A DNA stretch of 64,000 nucleotides from an uncultured Bacteroidaceae bacterium (GCA_905234555.1 CAJOHO010000005.1:1-64000), one strand, 5' to 3'; positions 31,269 to 40,064 are shown, counted from the first letter of the stretch. Translations and numbers: made by a program. Notes: generated by a model from the sequence alone, not told the origin.

Positions 31269-33086
31269 TTACATTCTTTCAGGCATTTCGATTCCCAGAA
31301 GCCCCATACCGAGAGCCAAAACTTTGGCAACGGCCTGAGCCAGCACGAGGCGGAAGGAACGCGTCTGCTCGTCGGTCTCGCCGAGGATGCTGAAATCGTG
31401 GTAGAACTGGTTGAATTCCTTTGTCAGCTCGTAGCAGTAGTTGGCGATGCCTGAAGGACTGTAGTCGATGCCAGCCTGACGAACTGCAGCACGGAAGCCA
31501 TAGAGCTTCTGGATGAGGGCAATCTCCTTTTCTGAGATGGCAGGAACGCCTGTTATCTTGATGTCAGAGATACCTGCATCCTTCGCCTTACGAAGGATGG
31601 AGGCGATGCGGGCATAGGTGTATTGGATGAACGGACCTGTGTTTCCGTTGAAGTCGATGGACTCTTCAGGGTTGAAGAGCATATTCTTGCGGGCATCCAC
31701 CTTCAGGATGAAGTACTTGAGCGCACCCATTCCCACCTTGCGAGCCACTTCGCGTGCTTCTTCCTCTGTGAGCTGGATTTTCTTCGTCATTTCCTTCGAG
31801 GCAGCATAGGCATCCTCTATCATCTGAGCCATCAGGTCGTCGGCATCCACCACCGTTCCTTCGCGACTCTTCATCTTGCCGTTGGGCAGTTCCACCATTC
31901 CGTAGGAGAAGTGAACGAGGTCCTTGCCCCAGGCGAAGCCGAGTTTGTCGAGCAGGATGGAGAGAACCTGGAAGTGGTAGTTCTGCTCGTTGCCCACGAC
32001 ATAGATCATCTTGTCGATGGGATAGTCCTCGTAGCGAAGCTTCGCCGTACCGATGTCCTGGGTCATATAGACAGATGTACCATCGGAACGCAGCAGGAGT
32101 TTCTCGTCCAGTCCGTCAGCTTCGAGGTTTGCCCATACGCTGCCGTCCTCACGTCGGTAGAAGAGTCCCTTCTCCAGTCCTTCAAGCACTTTCTCCTTGC
32201 CTTCGAGGTAGGTGTCCGACTCGTAGTAGATCTTGTCGAACGAAACGCCCATCTGCTTGTAGGTTTCGTCGAAACCGGCATACACCCATTCGTTCATGGT
32301 GCGCCACAGGCTGCGTACTTCCTCGTCACCTTGCTCCCATTTCACGAGCATTTCGTGGGCTTCCTTGATGAGGGGAGCTTCCTGCTTGGCTTTCTCCTTG
32401 GCTTCTTCGATGCTCAGTCCTTCTGTCATGAATTGATGGGTAAGTTCGTCGCACTCAGCTTTATAGTGCTTGTCGAAAGCCACATAGAAATCGCCGATGA
32501 GGTGGTCACCTTTCTTGCCAGCAGTCTCTGGTGTGATGCCGTTGCCCCACTTCAGCCAAGCCAACATGGACTTGCAGATATGGATGCCTCGATCGTTCAC
32601 GATGTTGGTCTTCACCACTTTGTTGCCGTTGGCTTCCACGATGCGGGCGAGCGCCGAACCCAGCAGGTTGTTGCGCACGTGTCCCAGGTGGAGCGGTTTG
32701 TTGGTGTTGGGCGATGAGTATTCAATCATCACCAAGGGGCTGTTGTCGGTGGCGGCGGTGAAGCCGAATCGTTCGTCGGCAGCTATATCGTTGAGAAGGG
32801 CAATCCAAGCCGCAGGACTGACCACGAGGTTGAGGAATCCCTTCACCACGTTGTAGGCTGCCACCACGTCGGCTGCGTTCTCCTGGAGATAGGCACCCAA
32901 TTCCTGTGCACAGGCTTCTGGGCTTTTGCGTGCCATCTTCACAAAGGGGAATACCACGACTGTGAGGTGTCCTTCAAACTCTTTCTTGGTTTTCTGCAAC
33001 TGCACCTGCTCGGCAGTCACGTCGGTGCCGTACAAAGCCTTCACTCCAGCTACGACGGCATTCGTTATTTGCTGTTCTATTGTCAT
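31269..33086 (-). CDS. argS: Arginine--tRNA ligase
   Basis: Charges tRNA-Arg. The 605-residue class I synthetase shows the N-terminal additional domain (VVAGVKALYGTDVTAEQVQL), the HIGH motif as HLGH in EYSSPNTNKPLHLGHVRNNL (about 135), a KMSKS-equivalent in LPNGKMKSREGTVVDAD (about 400), and the C-terminal anticodon-binding helices ending ALGMGLLGIEMPERM, the standard ArgRS end. A minus-strand TAACTTTG box lies 20 nt before the start. First gene of the argS-rnhA-ABC-28531 group. Confidence 0.97.
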   Translation of the reverse strand: MTIEQQITNAVVAGVKALYGTDVTAEQVQLQKTKKEFEGHLTVVVFPFVKMARKSPEACAQELGAYLQENAADVVAAYNVVKGFLNLVVSPAAWIALLNDIAADERFGFTAATDNSPLVMIEYSSPNTNKPLHLGHVRNNLLGSALARIVEANGNKVVKTNIVNDRGIHICKSMLAWLKWGNGITPETAGKKGDHLIGDFYVAFDKHYKAECDELTHQFMTEGLSIEEAKEKAKQEAPLIKEAHEMLVKWEQGDEEVRSLWRTMNEWVYAGFDETYKQMGVSFDKIYYESDTYLEGKEKVLEGLEKGLFYRREDGSVWANLEADGLDEKLLLRSDGTSVYMTQDIGTAKLRYEDYPIDKMIYVVGNEQNYHFQVLSILLDKLGFAWGKDLVHFSYGMVELPNGKMKSREGTVVDADDLMAQMIEDAYAASKEMTKKIQLTEEEAREVARKVGMGALKYFILKVDARKNMLFNPEESIDFNGNTGPFIQYTYARIASILRKAKDAGISDIKITGVPAISEKEIALIQKLYGFRAAVRQAGIDYSPSGIANYCYELTKEFNQFYHDFSILGETDEQTRSFRLVLAQAVAKVLALGMGLLGIEMPERM

Positions 33087-33105
33087 GATTTTGCTAATTT
33101 GGGTG

Positions 33106-33113
33106 CAAAGTTA
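33106..33113 (-). promoter_or_regulatory. -7 element of argS
   Basis: Minus-strand TAACTTTG, 20 nt before the ATG, giving a leader of about 13-15 nt. Confidence 0.65.
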
Positions 33114-33118
33114 CGAAA

Positions 33119-33151
33119 AAAAGTGAAGAGTGAAGAGTGAAGAGTGAAGAA
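33119..33151. repeat. GAAGAGT tandem repeat
   Basis: About four copies of AGAGTGA between the divergent argS and AAA ATPase promoters. Confidence 0.75.
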
Positions 33152-33173
33152 TTTACAAAAAAAGTACAGATTA

Positions 33174-33205
33174 TTTCGTATTTACGAAAAAACCATTTAT
33201 CTTTG
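33174..33205 (+). promoter_or_regulatory. Promoter of the AAA/DUF4435 pair with palindromic site
   Basis: Perfect palindrome TTTCGTATTTACGAAA (33174-33189) followed after 8 bp by -7 box TATCTTTG (33198-33205). Same arrangement and sequence as the murI promoter. Confidence 0.68.
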
Positions 33206-33257
33206 CAAAAAATACAAAACGTTTGATTAACATCCGTCATCAACCGACAAACGATTC

Positions 33258-34088
33258 ATGGACAAGATAGCAGATTATATCAGCAGTATCGAGATCAAGG
33301 CGCTGTGGAAGGGTGGCAGACACATCAAGTGGGAACTGCGACCCGATGTGAATATCCTCAGTGGCATCAACGGAGTGGGCAAAAGCACCATCATCAACCG
33401 TGCTGTCCACGGTCTGAACCTGATGGACTCCGGAGAACTGCACCCAGGAGAGATAGCCGAAGGCATCACCATCGAGCTGTCGCCTGCCGACGCCACCACC
33501 ATCCGCTACGACGTCATCCGTTCGTTCGACCGTCCCCTGCTCCGCTCCGACCTTCTGGAGAAACTGGCAGATTCACGTGTGAAGACCGAACTTGACTGGC
33601 AGATCTACAAGTTGCAGAAACGCTATTTGGACTATCAGGTGAACATCGGTAACCGCATCATCGAACTCCTCACCAGCGGCGACCCGCAGGATGCCCTTCA
33701 GGCAGCAGAGGTGTCGCGGCCCAAAGCCCTTTTCCAGGACACGATGGACCAGTTGCTGGCTGACACGCACAAAGCCATCGACCGCCGCTCGAACGAAATC
33801 CAGTTTGAGCAGAACGGCGAGTTGCTCACACCCTATCAGCTCTCATCGGGCGAGAAGCAGATGCTGGTCATCCTGATGACGGTTCTGTTCGAGTGTGGCG
33901 AGCCCTATGCCCTCCTGATGGACGAACCTGAAATCAGCCTGCATATCGAGTGGCAGCAACAGCTCATCACCCTCATCCGACGACTCAACCCCAACGCACA
34001 AATCATCCTTTCCACTCACTCCCCTGCCCTCATCATGGACGGATGGACTGACGTGGTGACGGAAGTGGAAGAGATAACCAATGAATAA
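33258..34088 (+). CDS. AAA/ABC-type ATPase, partner of DUF4435
   Basis: 276 residues of the RecF/SMC-like ATPase class (AAA_21/OLD-type): Walker A GINGVGKST (36-44), a signature helix LSSGEKQMLVILMTVL (about 195), Walker B ALLMDEPEISLH (about 222) and the His switch LSTHSPALIMDGW (about 252). A helical insert (about 100-180) separates the lobes. Followed after 23 nt by a DUF4435 gene. ATPase plus DUF4435 is the gene order of PARIS defence systems (AriA-AriB); this ATPase is shorter than known AriA proteins and the pair may instead be a conserved housekeeping relative. Its promoter carries a palindrome shared with murI, hinting at regulated expression. Confidence 0.85.
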   Translation: MDKIADYISSIEIKALWKGGRHIKWELRPDVNILSGINGVGKSTIINRAVHGLNLMDSGELHPGEIAEGITIELSPADATTIRYDVIRSFDRPLLRSDLLEKLADSRVKTELDWQIYKLQKRYLDYQVNIGNRIIELLTSGDPQDALQAAEVSRPKALFQDTMDQLLADTHKAIDRRSNEIQFEQNGELLTPYQLSSGEKQMLVILMTVLFECGEPYALLMDEPEISLHIEWQQQLITLIRRLNPNAQIILSTHSPALIMDGWTDVVTEVEEITNE

Positions 34089-34111
34089 TTCACAATTCAT
34101 AATTCATAATT

Positions 34112-35182
34112 TTGCCTAAACACCTCACTGCCAACATCAACTCACGCTACCTCGAAGCTGCTAACCGCATGCGTCCTGGTGGACGACAGAAGAAGCGCAT
34201 CATTGCCTACGTGGAGAGCTATGACGACATCTTCTTCTGGCGGAGTGTGCTGAGTGAGTTTGAGAACGAAGAACGGGAGTTCCAGGTGATGCTTCCTTCG
34301 CGTACCTCGCTGGTGAGAGGCAAGAAACAGGCGATGACCAACAAACTGGGCGAAGGACTCGGCACCAGTATGATTGCCTGTGTGGATGCCGACTACGACT
34401 ATCTGATGCAGGGACACACGCCTTACTCCGAGTCCATGCTCCGCAATCCTTATATCTTCCACACCTACGCCTATGCCATTGAGAACTACCAATGCTACGC
34501 CCCTTCGCTCCATAATGTCTGTGTGATGTCCACGCTCAACGACCGGCCTATCTTCGATTTTGAGGACTACCTGTTGCAATACAGCCGCATCGTCTATGAC
34601 CTCTTCGTCTGGAGCGTGTGGCTCTATCGCCGACAGATGTATCGCGATATGCCGCTGAACACATTATGCAATTTCATCAGCGTAGATAAGCTGAACCTCT
34701 TCAACCCCCATACTGCGCTTGAGGAACTGCGCAGGAAGGTGAACCGCAAACTGGCGTGGATGCAGCGTCAATACCCGCAGGCAAGGGGAACGTTCAAGCC
34801 TCTGAAGGCAGAACTCGAAACGCTGGGCCTGACACCCGACACCACTTATCTCTTTGTGCAGGGACACCACATCATGGAGAACGTGGCGATGGCTGCCCTC
34901 GATCCTGCCTGCACCATCCTGCGGCGTGAACGGGAAAAGGAAATCAAACGGCTCGCCGGCAACAACAAGCAACACATGGACAACGAACTGGCGAGCTACC
35001 AGCACAGCCAGATGCCCATCCAGCAAATGCTACGCCGAAACACCTCCTTCCATTCCTGTCCCCTCTACCAACGCCTTCGCGCCGACATCATGCATTTCCT
35101 CGGCATTGAGGAAAAGATGCCCGATACAGAAGGTGTGTCGAGCGGTTCCCCCACAGGAACTCAACCCGAACAACATTTCTAA
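34112..35182 (+). CDS. DUF4435 (TOPRIM-like) protein
   Basis: 356 residues. The TOPRIM-type acidic motifs are visible: YVESYDDIFFWRSVL (Glu35, Asp38/39) and ACVDADYDYLM (Asp92, 94, 96), with AIENYQCY (about 124) typical of DUF4435. In PARIS systems the DUF4435 protein AriB is a toxic nuclease released by the ATPase; in OLD nucleases the two parts are fused. The start is TTG at 34112, needed for the conserved N-terminus PKHLTANINSRYLEAANRM. The C-terminal 150 residues are helical and basic. Gap to the ATPase gene is an AATTCAT repeat. Nuclease activity is inferred. Confidence 0.82.
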   Translation: MPKHLTANINSRYLEAANRMRPGGRQKKRIIAYVESYDDIFFWRSVLSEFENEEREFQVMLPSRTSLVRGKKQAMTNKLGEGLGTSMIACVDADYDYLMQGHTPYSESMLRNPYIFHTYAYAIENYQCYAPSLHNVCVMSTLNDRPIFDFEDYLLQYSRIVYDLFVWSVWLYRRQMYRDMPLNTLCNFISVDKLNLFNPHTALEELRRKVNRKLAWMQRQYPQARGTFKPLKAELETLGLTPDTTYLFVQGHHIMENVAMAALDPACTILRREREKEIKRLAGNNKQHMDNELASYQHSQMPIQQMLRRNTSFHSCPLYQRLRADIMHFLGIEEKMPDTEGVSSGSPTGTQPEQHF

Positions 35183-35229
35183 ATTTTTAAATCCTAAAAA
35201 ACATTATTTATAAACCCCTAAAAAAACAA

Positions 35230-36222
35230 ATGACAATGAAAAAAATGTATTTCTGGATGCTGGCTCTCCTGATGGTGGGCGGCATGACTTGTGTGTCTTG
35301 CGACGACGATGACGAGAAGGATAACGGTGGTGGCGACAGCAAAAACGAACTGGTGGGCGTATGGGCCTCAACGGATAACCCTATACCCATCGATTATGAT
35401 GATGACGAAGGAGGCCCCAAGGCCAAGCAGACCCGCTTAATTTTGCCTTCCGAAGAAGCTACCCATGAGGACGGTTACATGATTTTCCGTGAAGACGGAA
35501 CGTTCTACGGCTTGGATGTTTACTTCAAACAGAATGGCTCAAAGATGGTGTATCTGACCTTCGACATGAACAAGGGCACCTACAAAGTGAAGAACGGAAA
35601 AATCACCGTTACATACGATGACGACTCCGACCCAGAAGATGGTCCGCTGAATGTGAAGTACTCCATCAAGAGCGGAAAGCTCACAATTTACGATGACAAA
35701 GGCAACGGCTACACCTTTAAACGCGTAGAGGAATCGGAAGTCAAGGAGTATCTCGATCAGTACGAAAAGGACGAAGAAGCAAAGAAGCTCCTGGCAACTG
35801 GTTATTGGGCATATGCTGAAAACCCCTATAAAGATTCTGACGGAGATTATTGGCGCTATTTTTATGAGTACAACCTAAATGGCTCATGCCAATACTACGA
35901 GTTCTACTTTGGCAATTCGACCGCTTCCTGTAAGAGTGGAGTTACCTATGGGGGCCATTGGGACATCATAGGCGGTTACTACTATGAATCCTACGCATGT
36001 TATGACGGAGATGGAGACTTTTTCGGCTATGACACAAATGTCTTTACCTATTCTTTTTATACGAATGAACAGATAGGAAGAGTCTATCTCACCCTTTCTA
36101 ATGGCGAAAACACTTGGAGATATTTCCAGGTTTCACAGTCTTACATCGATGATTACCTGCCCTATCTGAATAACGACAACATAAGAGCGCCTATGCGTTC
36201 GTTCGCTCCTCATTGCAAATAA
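35230..36222 (+). CDS. Predicted surface lipoprotein
   Basis: 330 residues (ATG 35236 is an alternative). A lipoprotein signal peptide ends at the lipobox-like GGMTCVSC, and the mature N-terminus is CDDDDEKDNGGGD; a cluster of acidic residues right after the lipidated Cys is the surface-export signal described in Bacteroidetes. The rest has repeated beta-rich stretches (MIFREDGTFYGLDVYFKQNG, GTYKVKNGKITVTYDDDSDP, KSGKLTIYDDKGNGYTFKRV) resembling lipocalin-like lipoprotein domains, then a Tyr-rich C-terminal half. No known function. It follows DUF4435 by 47 nt, but whether they are co-transcribed is unclear; a terminator follows it. Confidence 0.75.
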   Translation: MTMKKMYFWMLALLMVGGMTCVSCDDDDEKDNGGGDSKNELVGVWASTDNPIPIDYDDDEGGPKAKQTRLILPSEEATHEDGYMIFREDGTFYGLDVYFKQNGSKMVYLTFDMNKGTYKVKNGKITVTYDDDSDPEDGPLNVKYSIKSGKLTIYDDKGNGYTFKRVEESEVKEYLDQYEKDEEAKKLLATGYWAYAENPYKDSDGDYWRYFYEYNLNGSCQYYEFYFGNSTASCKSGVTYGGHWDIIGGYYYESYACYDGDGDFFGYDTNVFTYSFYTNEQIGRVYLTLSNGENTWRYFQVSQSYIDDYLPYLNNDNIRAPMRSFAPHCK

Positions 36223-36277
36223 TTTCTCACGTAAGATTTACGATGCTGCCTCTTTTCGGCAACTATGAAAAAAGGTG

Positions 36278-36306
36278 CCCGTCGCCCCAGCGACGGGTTC
36301 CTTTTT
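36278..36306 (+). terminator. Terminator after the lipoprotein gene
   Basis: CCCGTCGC-ccca-GCGACGGG (36278-36297) followed by TTCCTTTTT. Confidence 0.85.
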
Positions 36307-36356
36307 ACCTTATCTTCCCTGTTTTTTCGGCTGATGTAATCATGTGTAATGATTTT

Positions 36357-36388
36357 TTTGCAGGTTTTGGGAAAACGCCGTAATTTTG
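36357..36388 (+). promoter_or_regulatory. Promoter of the TonB-domain/TPR pair
   Basis: TTTG at 36357-36360 and TAATTTTG at 36381-36388, 20 nt apart. Confidence 0.75.
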
Positions 36389-36472
36389 CATCGTCCGGAC
36401 AAGACAACAGCCCCACGATCTTTCCCCAAAAAGGGGGGGCGTGATTGTAAAACCAATTAAAATTTAAAAACG

Positions 36473-36877
36473 ATGAAGAAATTTTTATTTATGGCGTTGA
36501 TGGCAATTTTCTGCCTCACGACGGCAAGCGCACAGAAAACGGTAGTTGCCAAGAAAAATCAGAAAGTCTATGACGTAGTAGAGAAGCTGCCAGAATTCCC
36601 TGGTGGAATGGAAGGTATAATGAAATTCTTTGCGGAAAACATCAAATATCCGGAAGAAGCCAAAAACAAAGGTGTGGAAGGCAGGGTAATGGTACGTTTT
36701 ATTGTGGAAACGGACGGTAGTCTCAGTGAAGTGGAAGTTGTTCAGAAGGCATTCCCATCACTTGATGCCGAAGCCGTCAGAGCTGTAAAAGCTATGCCCA
36801 ACTGGACTCCAGGCATGCAAAAAGGCAAAAAAGTTCGTGTTCATTTCACCATTCCCGTATCATTCAAATTGCAGTGA
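36473..36877 (+). CDS. Secreted TonB C-terminal-domain protein
   Basis: 134 residues: signal peptide MKKFLFMALMAIFCLTTASA, then a single TonB C-terminal fold (VEKLPEFPGGMEGIMKFFAE, IKYPEEAKNKGVEGRVMVRF, FPSLDAEAVRAVKAMPNWTP, KVRVHFTIPVSFKLQ). The PEFPGG and YPEEA stretches are the usual Bacteroidetes version. There is no membrane anchor or Pro-rich spacer, so it is not a full TonB; such proteins may act in the periplasm on TonB-dependent transporters, but the role is not established. The stop overlaps the GTG start of the next gene, so the two are translationally coupled. Confidence 0.87.
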   Translation: MKKFLFMALMAIFCLTTASAQKTVVAKKNQKVYDVVEKLPEFPGGMEGIMKFFAENIKYPEEAKNKGVEGRVMVRFIVETDGSLSEVEVVQKAFPSLDAEAVRAVKAMPNWTPGMQKGKKVRVHFTIPVSFKLQ

Positions 36878-38424
36878 AACACCTTTTATTATTTATCCTG
36901 TCCATCATCGTTGTGGGCTGTTCACGCGAGCAGTCCCACAACGCCCTTCTTTCCCGTGCCGAAGAGATGGTGTTTGAGAACCCAGACTCCGTCATCATCA
37001 TGCTGGAGCCGTGTTGGGGCGATTCAACGTTGACACAGGCCGACCAGGCTCTCTTCGGACTTCTCTATACCGAAGCACTCCATCGTAGCGGTCTGAAAAT
37101 GGAGTCTGACTCACTGATTCTCGCCAGCAGAAAGTACTTTGAGCAGCATGACGATCAACCACGTCTGGCACGTGCCTTGCTCCATCACGCCATCGCGCTC
37201 TATCATCAGCAACAAACCCACGAGGCCGTATTAACCATGAAGCAGGCAGAGCTGCTGGCTACGGAAGTGGACGCCCCCGCTTTCAACTGTTATCTTTATG
37301 CGGTTCTGGGTGACATTAACGACAATGTGGACAACTCCACCCAGACACTCTACTATTATAAAAAGGTTTTAGAGGCTGCTCACTTATGTAAAAACGACAC
37401 GTGGACCGTCCGCGCCCTGAATAACATCGCACAGACCTTCGACCTGTTAGGCGAGACCGACAGCCTGCATTACTACATCAATCAGGCCAAACCCTATGCA
37501 CCTCATACGGACGGCGAGGTTTATGCCACCTATCTCGCTAATCAAGCCAGCTACTTGCTTCATCAAGGGAAAAACAAGCAAGCAAAATTCTTATTGTTAA
37601 AAGCTCAACAGCAGTTACCTACTGACAGAGCGTCAAAACTGTTAGCCGACGTATATCTAACCGAAAACGATACGGTCAAGGCTGCTGAACAGTGGTATCA
37701 GCTGGTCAATTCCTTCTCGCCGGATGTCTGCATCAGTTCCTACCACCTGCTAATTGACTACCTGATGCAACGTGGAGAGGTGGAGAAAGCATCTATCTAT
37801 AGCCAACGCCTCAACGAAGTCTATCAGAATCTTTATAAGCACAGTGATGCTGCCGCTATCATCGACCTGCAATCACAGTTCGACGAACAGCAGGCTGAGC
37901 GCCGCCAATACAGAACTACGATTATCATGTTGGCTGCCATTATCCTGCTCATCCTTGCCTCCATGTTAATTATCTGGTATAGCAGACGACGCATCGACCG
38001 GCTCAATACCCGTTTTGTGGAAAGTCAGCAGAAATACGACCTCACCCGTCAGGAGCTGACGCAGATGCGCAAGCAGAAGGAACGAGAAGAACGTGTGAAC
38101 TCAGAGCAGCTAAAAGCCGTCATATCTCATCTCCACGCATTGGCGAACAAAGGTCGCGAAGCCACCGATGAGGACATGAACGCATTGGCTCAACACTCCT
38201 ACGCCCTCAGTCCTAATCTGCAACTGCTGCTGACTTCCGTCACCATAAAAGAACAGAACATTTGTCTGTTGGTTCGCCACAACTTCCAACCTACGGAAAT
38301 TGCCTCACTCACAGGCTCTTCACCTCAAATCATCACCAACACACGCGTCCGCCTACTCCGAAAACTCTTCAACGAAACAGGTGGAGCCAAGGACTTCGAC
38401 ACCCGCCTCACACAAATCAATTAA
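36874..38424 (+). CDS. TPR-domain membrane lipoprotein with C-terminal helix-turn-helix
   Basis: 516 residues. N-terminal lipoprotein-like signal (LLLFILSIIVVGC), then about six tetratricopeptide-like repeats (for example ARALLHHAIALYHQQQTHEA; WTVRALNNIAQTFDLLGETD), one membrane span near 345-368 (TIIMLAAIILLILASMLIIW), a coiled coil (VESQQKYDLTRQELTQMRKQ) and a C-terminal LuxR/SigmaF-like HTH (IKEQNICLLVRHNFQPTEIA, SLTGSSPQIITNTRVRLLRK). This layout, periplasmic TPR sensor with cytoplasmic DNA-binding end, is common in Bacteroidales. Start is GTG at 36874 overlapping the previous stop (GTGA), implying coupling with the TonB-domain protein; that protein may be its ligand or target, which is inference. 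Confidence 0.83.
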   Translation: MKHLLLFILSIIVVGCSREQSHNALLSRAEEMVFENPDSVIIMLEPCWGDSTLTQADQALFGLLYTEALHRSGLKMESDSLILASRKYFEQHDDQPRLARALLHHAIALYHQQQTHEAVLTMKQAELLATEVDAPAFNCYLYAVLGDINDNVDNSTQTLYYYKKVLEAAHLCKNDTWTVRALNNIAQTFDLLGETDSLHYYINQAKPYAPHTDGEVYATYLANQASYLLHQGKNKQAKFLLLKAQQQLPTDRASKLLADVYLTENDTVKAAEQWYQLVNSFSPDVCISSYHLLIDYLMQRGEVEKASIYSQRLNEVYQNLYKHSDAAAIIDLQSQFDEQQAERRQYRTTIIMLAAIILLILASMLIIWYSRRRIDRLNTRFVESQQKYDLTRQELTQMRKQKEREERVNSEQLKAVISHLHALANKGREATDEDMNALAQHSYALSPNLQLLLTSVTIKEQNICLLVRHNFQPTEIASLTGSSPQIITNTRVRLLRKLFNETGGAKDFDTRLTQIN

Positions 38425-38428
38425 CTCT

Positions 38429-38464
38429 AATCGGTCGTCAGGAATGATGGTCTAATGACCGATT
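38429..38464. terminator. Bidirectional terminator
   Basis: AATCGGTC (38429-38436) pairs with GACCGATT (38457-38464) between convergent genes. Confidence 0.72.
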
Positions 38465-38475
38465 TGGGTTGAATA

Positions 38476-39663
38476 CTACTTCATAAACAGGTTGAGATCA
38501 ATACAGTTACCCATTGTCTCGTAGCCTTTGGCGTTGAAGTGCAGCCAGTCGTTCTCGAACAGGAATTGCGACTGCATGGCCTCTGGGTCTTGCGGATTGC
38601 GTACGGCCTGGTCGAAGTCGATCACTCCGTCCAGCAGCTCCGTCGTGCGAATCCACTCGTTCAGCGTGGTGCGACCTTTCTCGTGATCCTCTGAATAATA
38701 GTTGTTGCCCTTGAACGGCGTGATGGTGGCACCATAGACGCGGATGCCTTTCTCGTGGGCTTCACGAATAATTCCCTTGTAAACCTCGATGACACGCTGA
38801 GCGGTTTCCACTCCATTCCGCGAGCCACCTAAGTCGTTGACTGCCTCGAAGAGGATGATCCATTTCACTCCTTCCTGTCCGAAGATATCACGTGGATAGC
38901 GCTTCTCGCCCGTAGGACCTAATCCGCCACGCAGCACACAGTTGCCGCCGATACCCATATTGAGCACTCCCACCTGACGGGTTTTCTTGTTCTGAAGCAG
39001 GCGACGTGAAAGCACGTCGGCCCAGCGGTTCTGCTGATTGGTGGTAGAGCCGCGTCCGTCGGTGATGGAATTGCCCAGAATTGCCACAGCACCCGCTTTC
39101 TTCGGAGCCATCACCTCCAGCGTCTGAATGTTGTACCAATGGTCCGTCCTCACAGCCTTGCTGAAGTCGGAAGTATTTCCTTCAGCCAGATAGGAAGTGG
39201 TGCGAGAGCCTGGGTGTCCGCTGACGGTGGGCGAAGTCTCACCATAGTGGATAGTAATCGCCACGTTCTCGCGGTTGCCCATCTTGAATTTCACTGGGTC
39301 GGAGACCACCTTTTCACCAGCAGGAATCGTGACAGAAGGCTTGCCGTCGAACGTCAGGCTGACCGTTGTCGCCTCATCAATCTCGCTGCTGCTGCCGGCA
39401 GTCTTGGCAATGGCCAGTTCGACAGCCTTGATTTCCGTAGGCTGCTGGCTGAACTCGTTCGTCAGTTTCAGGCGGACCTGCTTGCCGCCGATAGACACCT
39501 GCACGATTTCCCTCAGCGAATTGTTTGTCAATCCTGGAGCTGGCGGATTGTTGTGACGTTCAACCAACTGTGGAGCTGTGCCCCATGTTCCCACCCAGTG
39601 CTTCTGACCAAGTGCCACACCTGCTGTCAAGATGCAGGCAAATACCAATACGATTTTCTTCAT
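38476..39663 (-). CDS. Secreted SGNH/GDSL-family hydrolase
   Basis: 395 residues with signal peptide MKKIVLVFACILTAGVALG. A beta-rich N-terminal region (about 25-190, KHWVGTWGTAPQLVERHNNP) precedes the SGNH domain with block I VAILGNSITDGRGS (nucleophile Ser), block II NMGIGGNCVLRGG (Gly), block III FEAVNDLGG (Asn) and block V ENDWLHFNAKGYETMG (Asp-x-x-His). Note that block I reads GNSI rather than GDS, a known variant. Likely an esterase acting on acetylated or feruloylated plant polysaccharides or similar esters in the periplasm; the substrate is not shown. Monocistronic, with its own promoter. Confidence 0.9.
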   Translation of the reverse strand: MKKIVLVFACILTAGVALGQKHWVGTWGTAPQLVERHNNPPAPGLTNNSLREIVQVSIGGKQVRLKLTNEFSQQPTEIKAVELAIAKTAGSSSEIDEATTVSLTFDGKPSVTIPAGEKVVSDPVKFKMGNRENVAITIHYGETSPTVSGHPGSRTTSYLAEGNTSDFSKAVRTDHWYNIQTLEVMAPKKAGAVAILGNSITDGRGSTTNQQNRWADVLSRRLLQNKKTRQVGVLNMGIGGNCVLRGGLGPTGEKRYPRDIFGQEGVKWIILFEAVNDLGGSRNGVETAQRVIEVYKGIIREAHEKGIRVYGATITPFKGNNYYSEDHEKGRTTLNEWIRTTELLDGVIDFDQAVRNPQDPEAMQSQFLFENDWLHFNAKGYETMGNCIDLNLFMK

Positions 39664-39699
39664 TTTAATCTAAAATTAGGTTTTGGAAGCTTTTCCATG

Positions 39700-39707
39700 C
39701 AAAGTTA
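39700..39707 (-). promoter_or_regulatory. -7 element of the GDSL gene
   Basis: Minus-strand TAACTTTG, 37 nt before the ATG. Confidence 0.62.
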
Positions 39708-39896
39708 CAAAAAAAATGAAAAAGGAAGAATAAAGAATAAAGATTTTTTTTGTTGAGCGAAAGTAACTTATCTGAAGTTACGATTAAGCGAGAACAACAC
39801 AAAATAATAAGGAGAAAAACTCCTTTTATTCTTTTTGTTTTATTGTCGAGCGAGATGTCCTCACCAAGAACGCCCTGTCTCTTAGCAAAGAATCTG

Positions 39897-40064
39897 AAAA
39901 GTGTTCAAAGAAAAAGTGAAAAGTGTTCAGAAAAAACTTCAAAAGTGTTCAGAGAAAAATTAAAATCTCATTGTGATTTATAAGAATCATATTGTGATTT
40001 ATAAGAATCATATTGTGATTTATAAGAATCTCATTGTGATTTCTGAGAATCACATTGTGATTCC
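39897..40064. repeat. Tandem repeats in a 675-bp gene-free gap
   Basis: Three imperfect AAAAGTGTTCAGAGAAAAA units (39897-39958) are followed by a 21-bp tandem array, four full copies plus a part (39966-40064), with consensus TCATATTGTGATTTATAAGAA. Each junction gives a GTGATT...AATCAC-like dyad. The rest of 39710-40338 is AT-rich and contains no gene I can support. Confidence 0.8.

Noticed and set aside
39966-40064. CRISPR-like array
   Set aside because: Repeats are directly adjacent 21-mers without unique spacers, and no cas genes are nearby.
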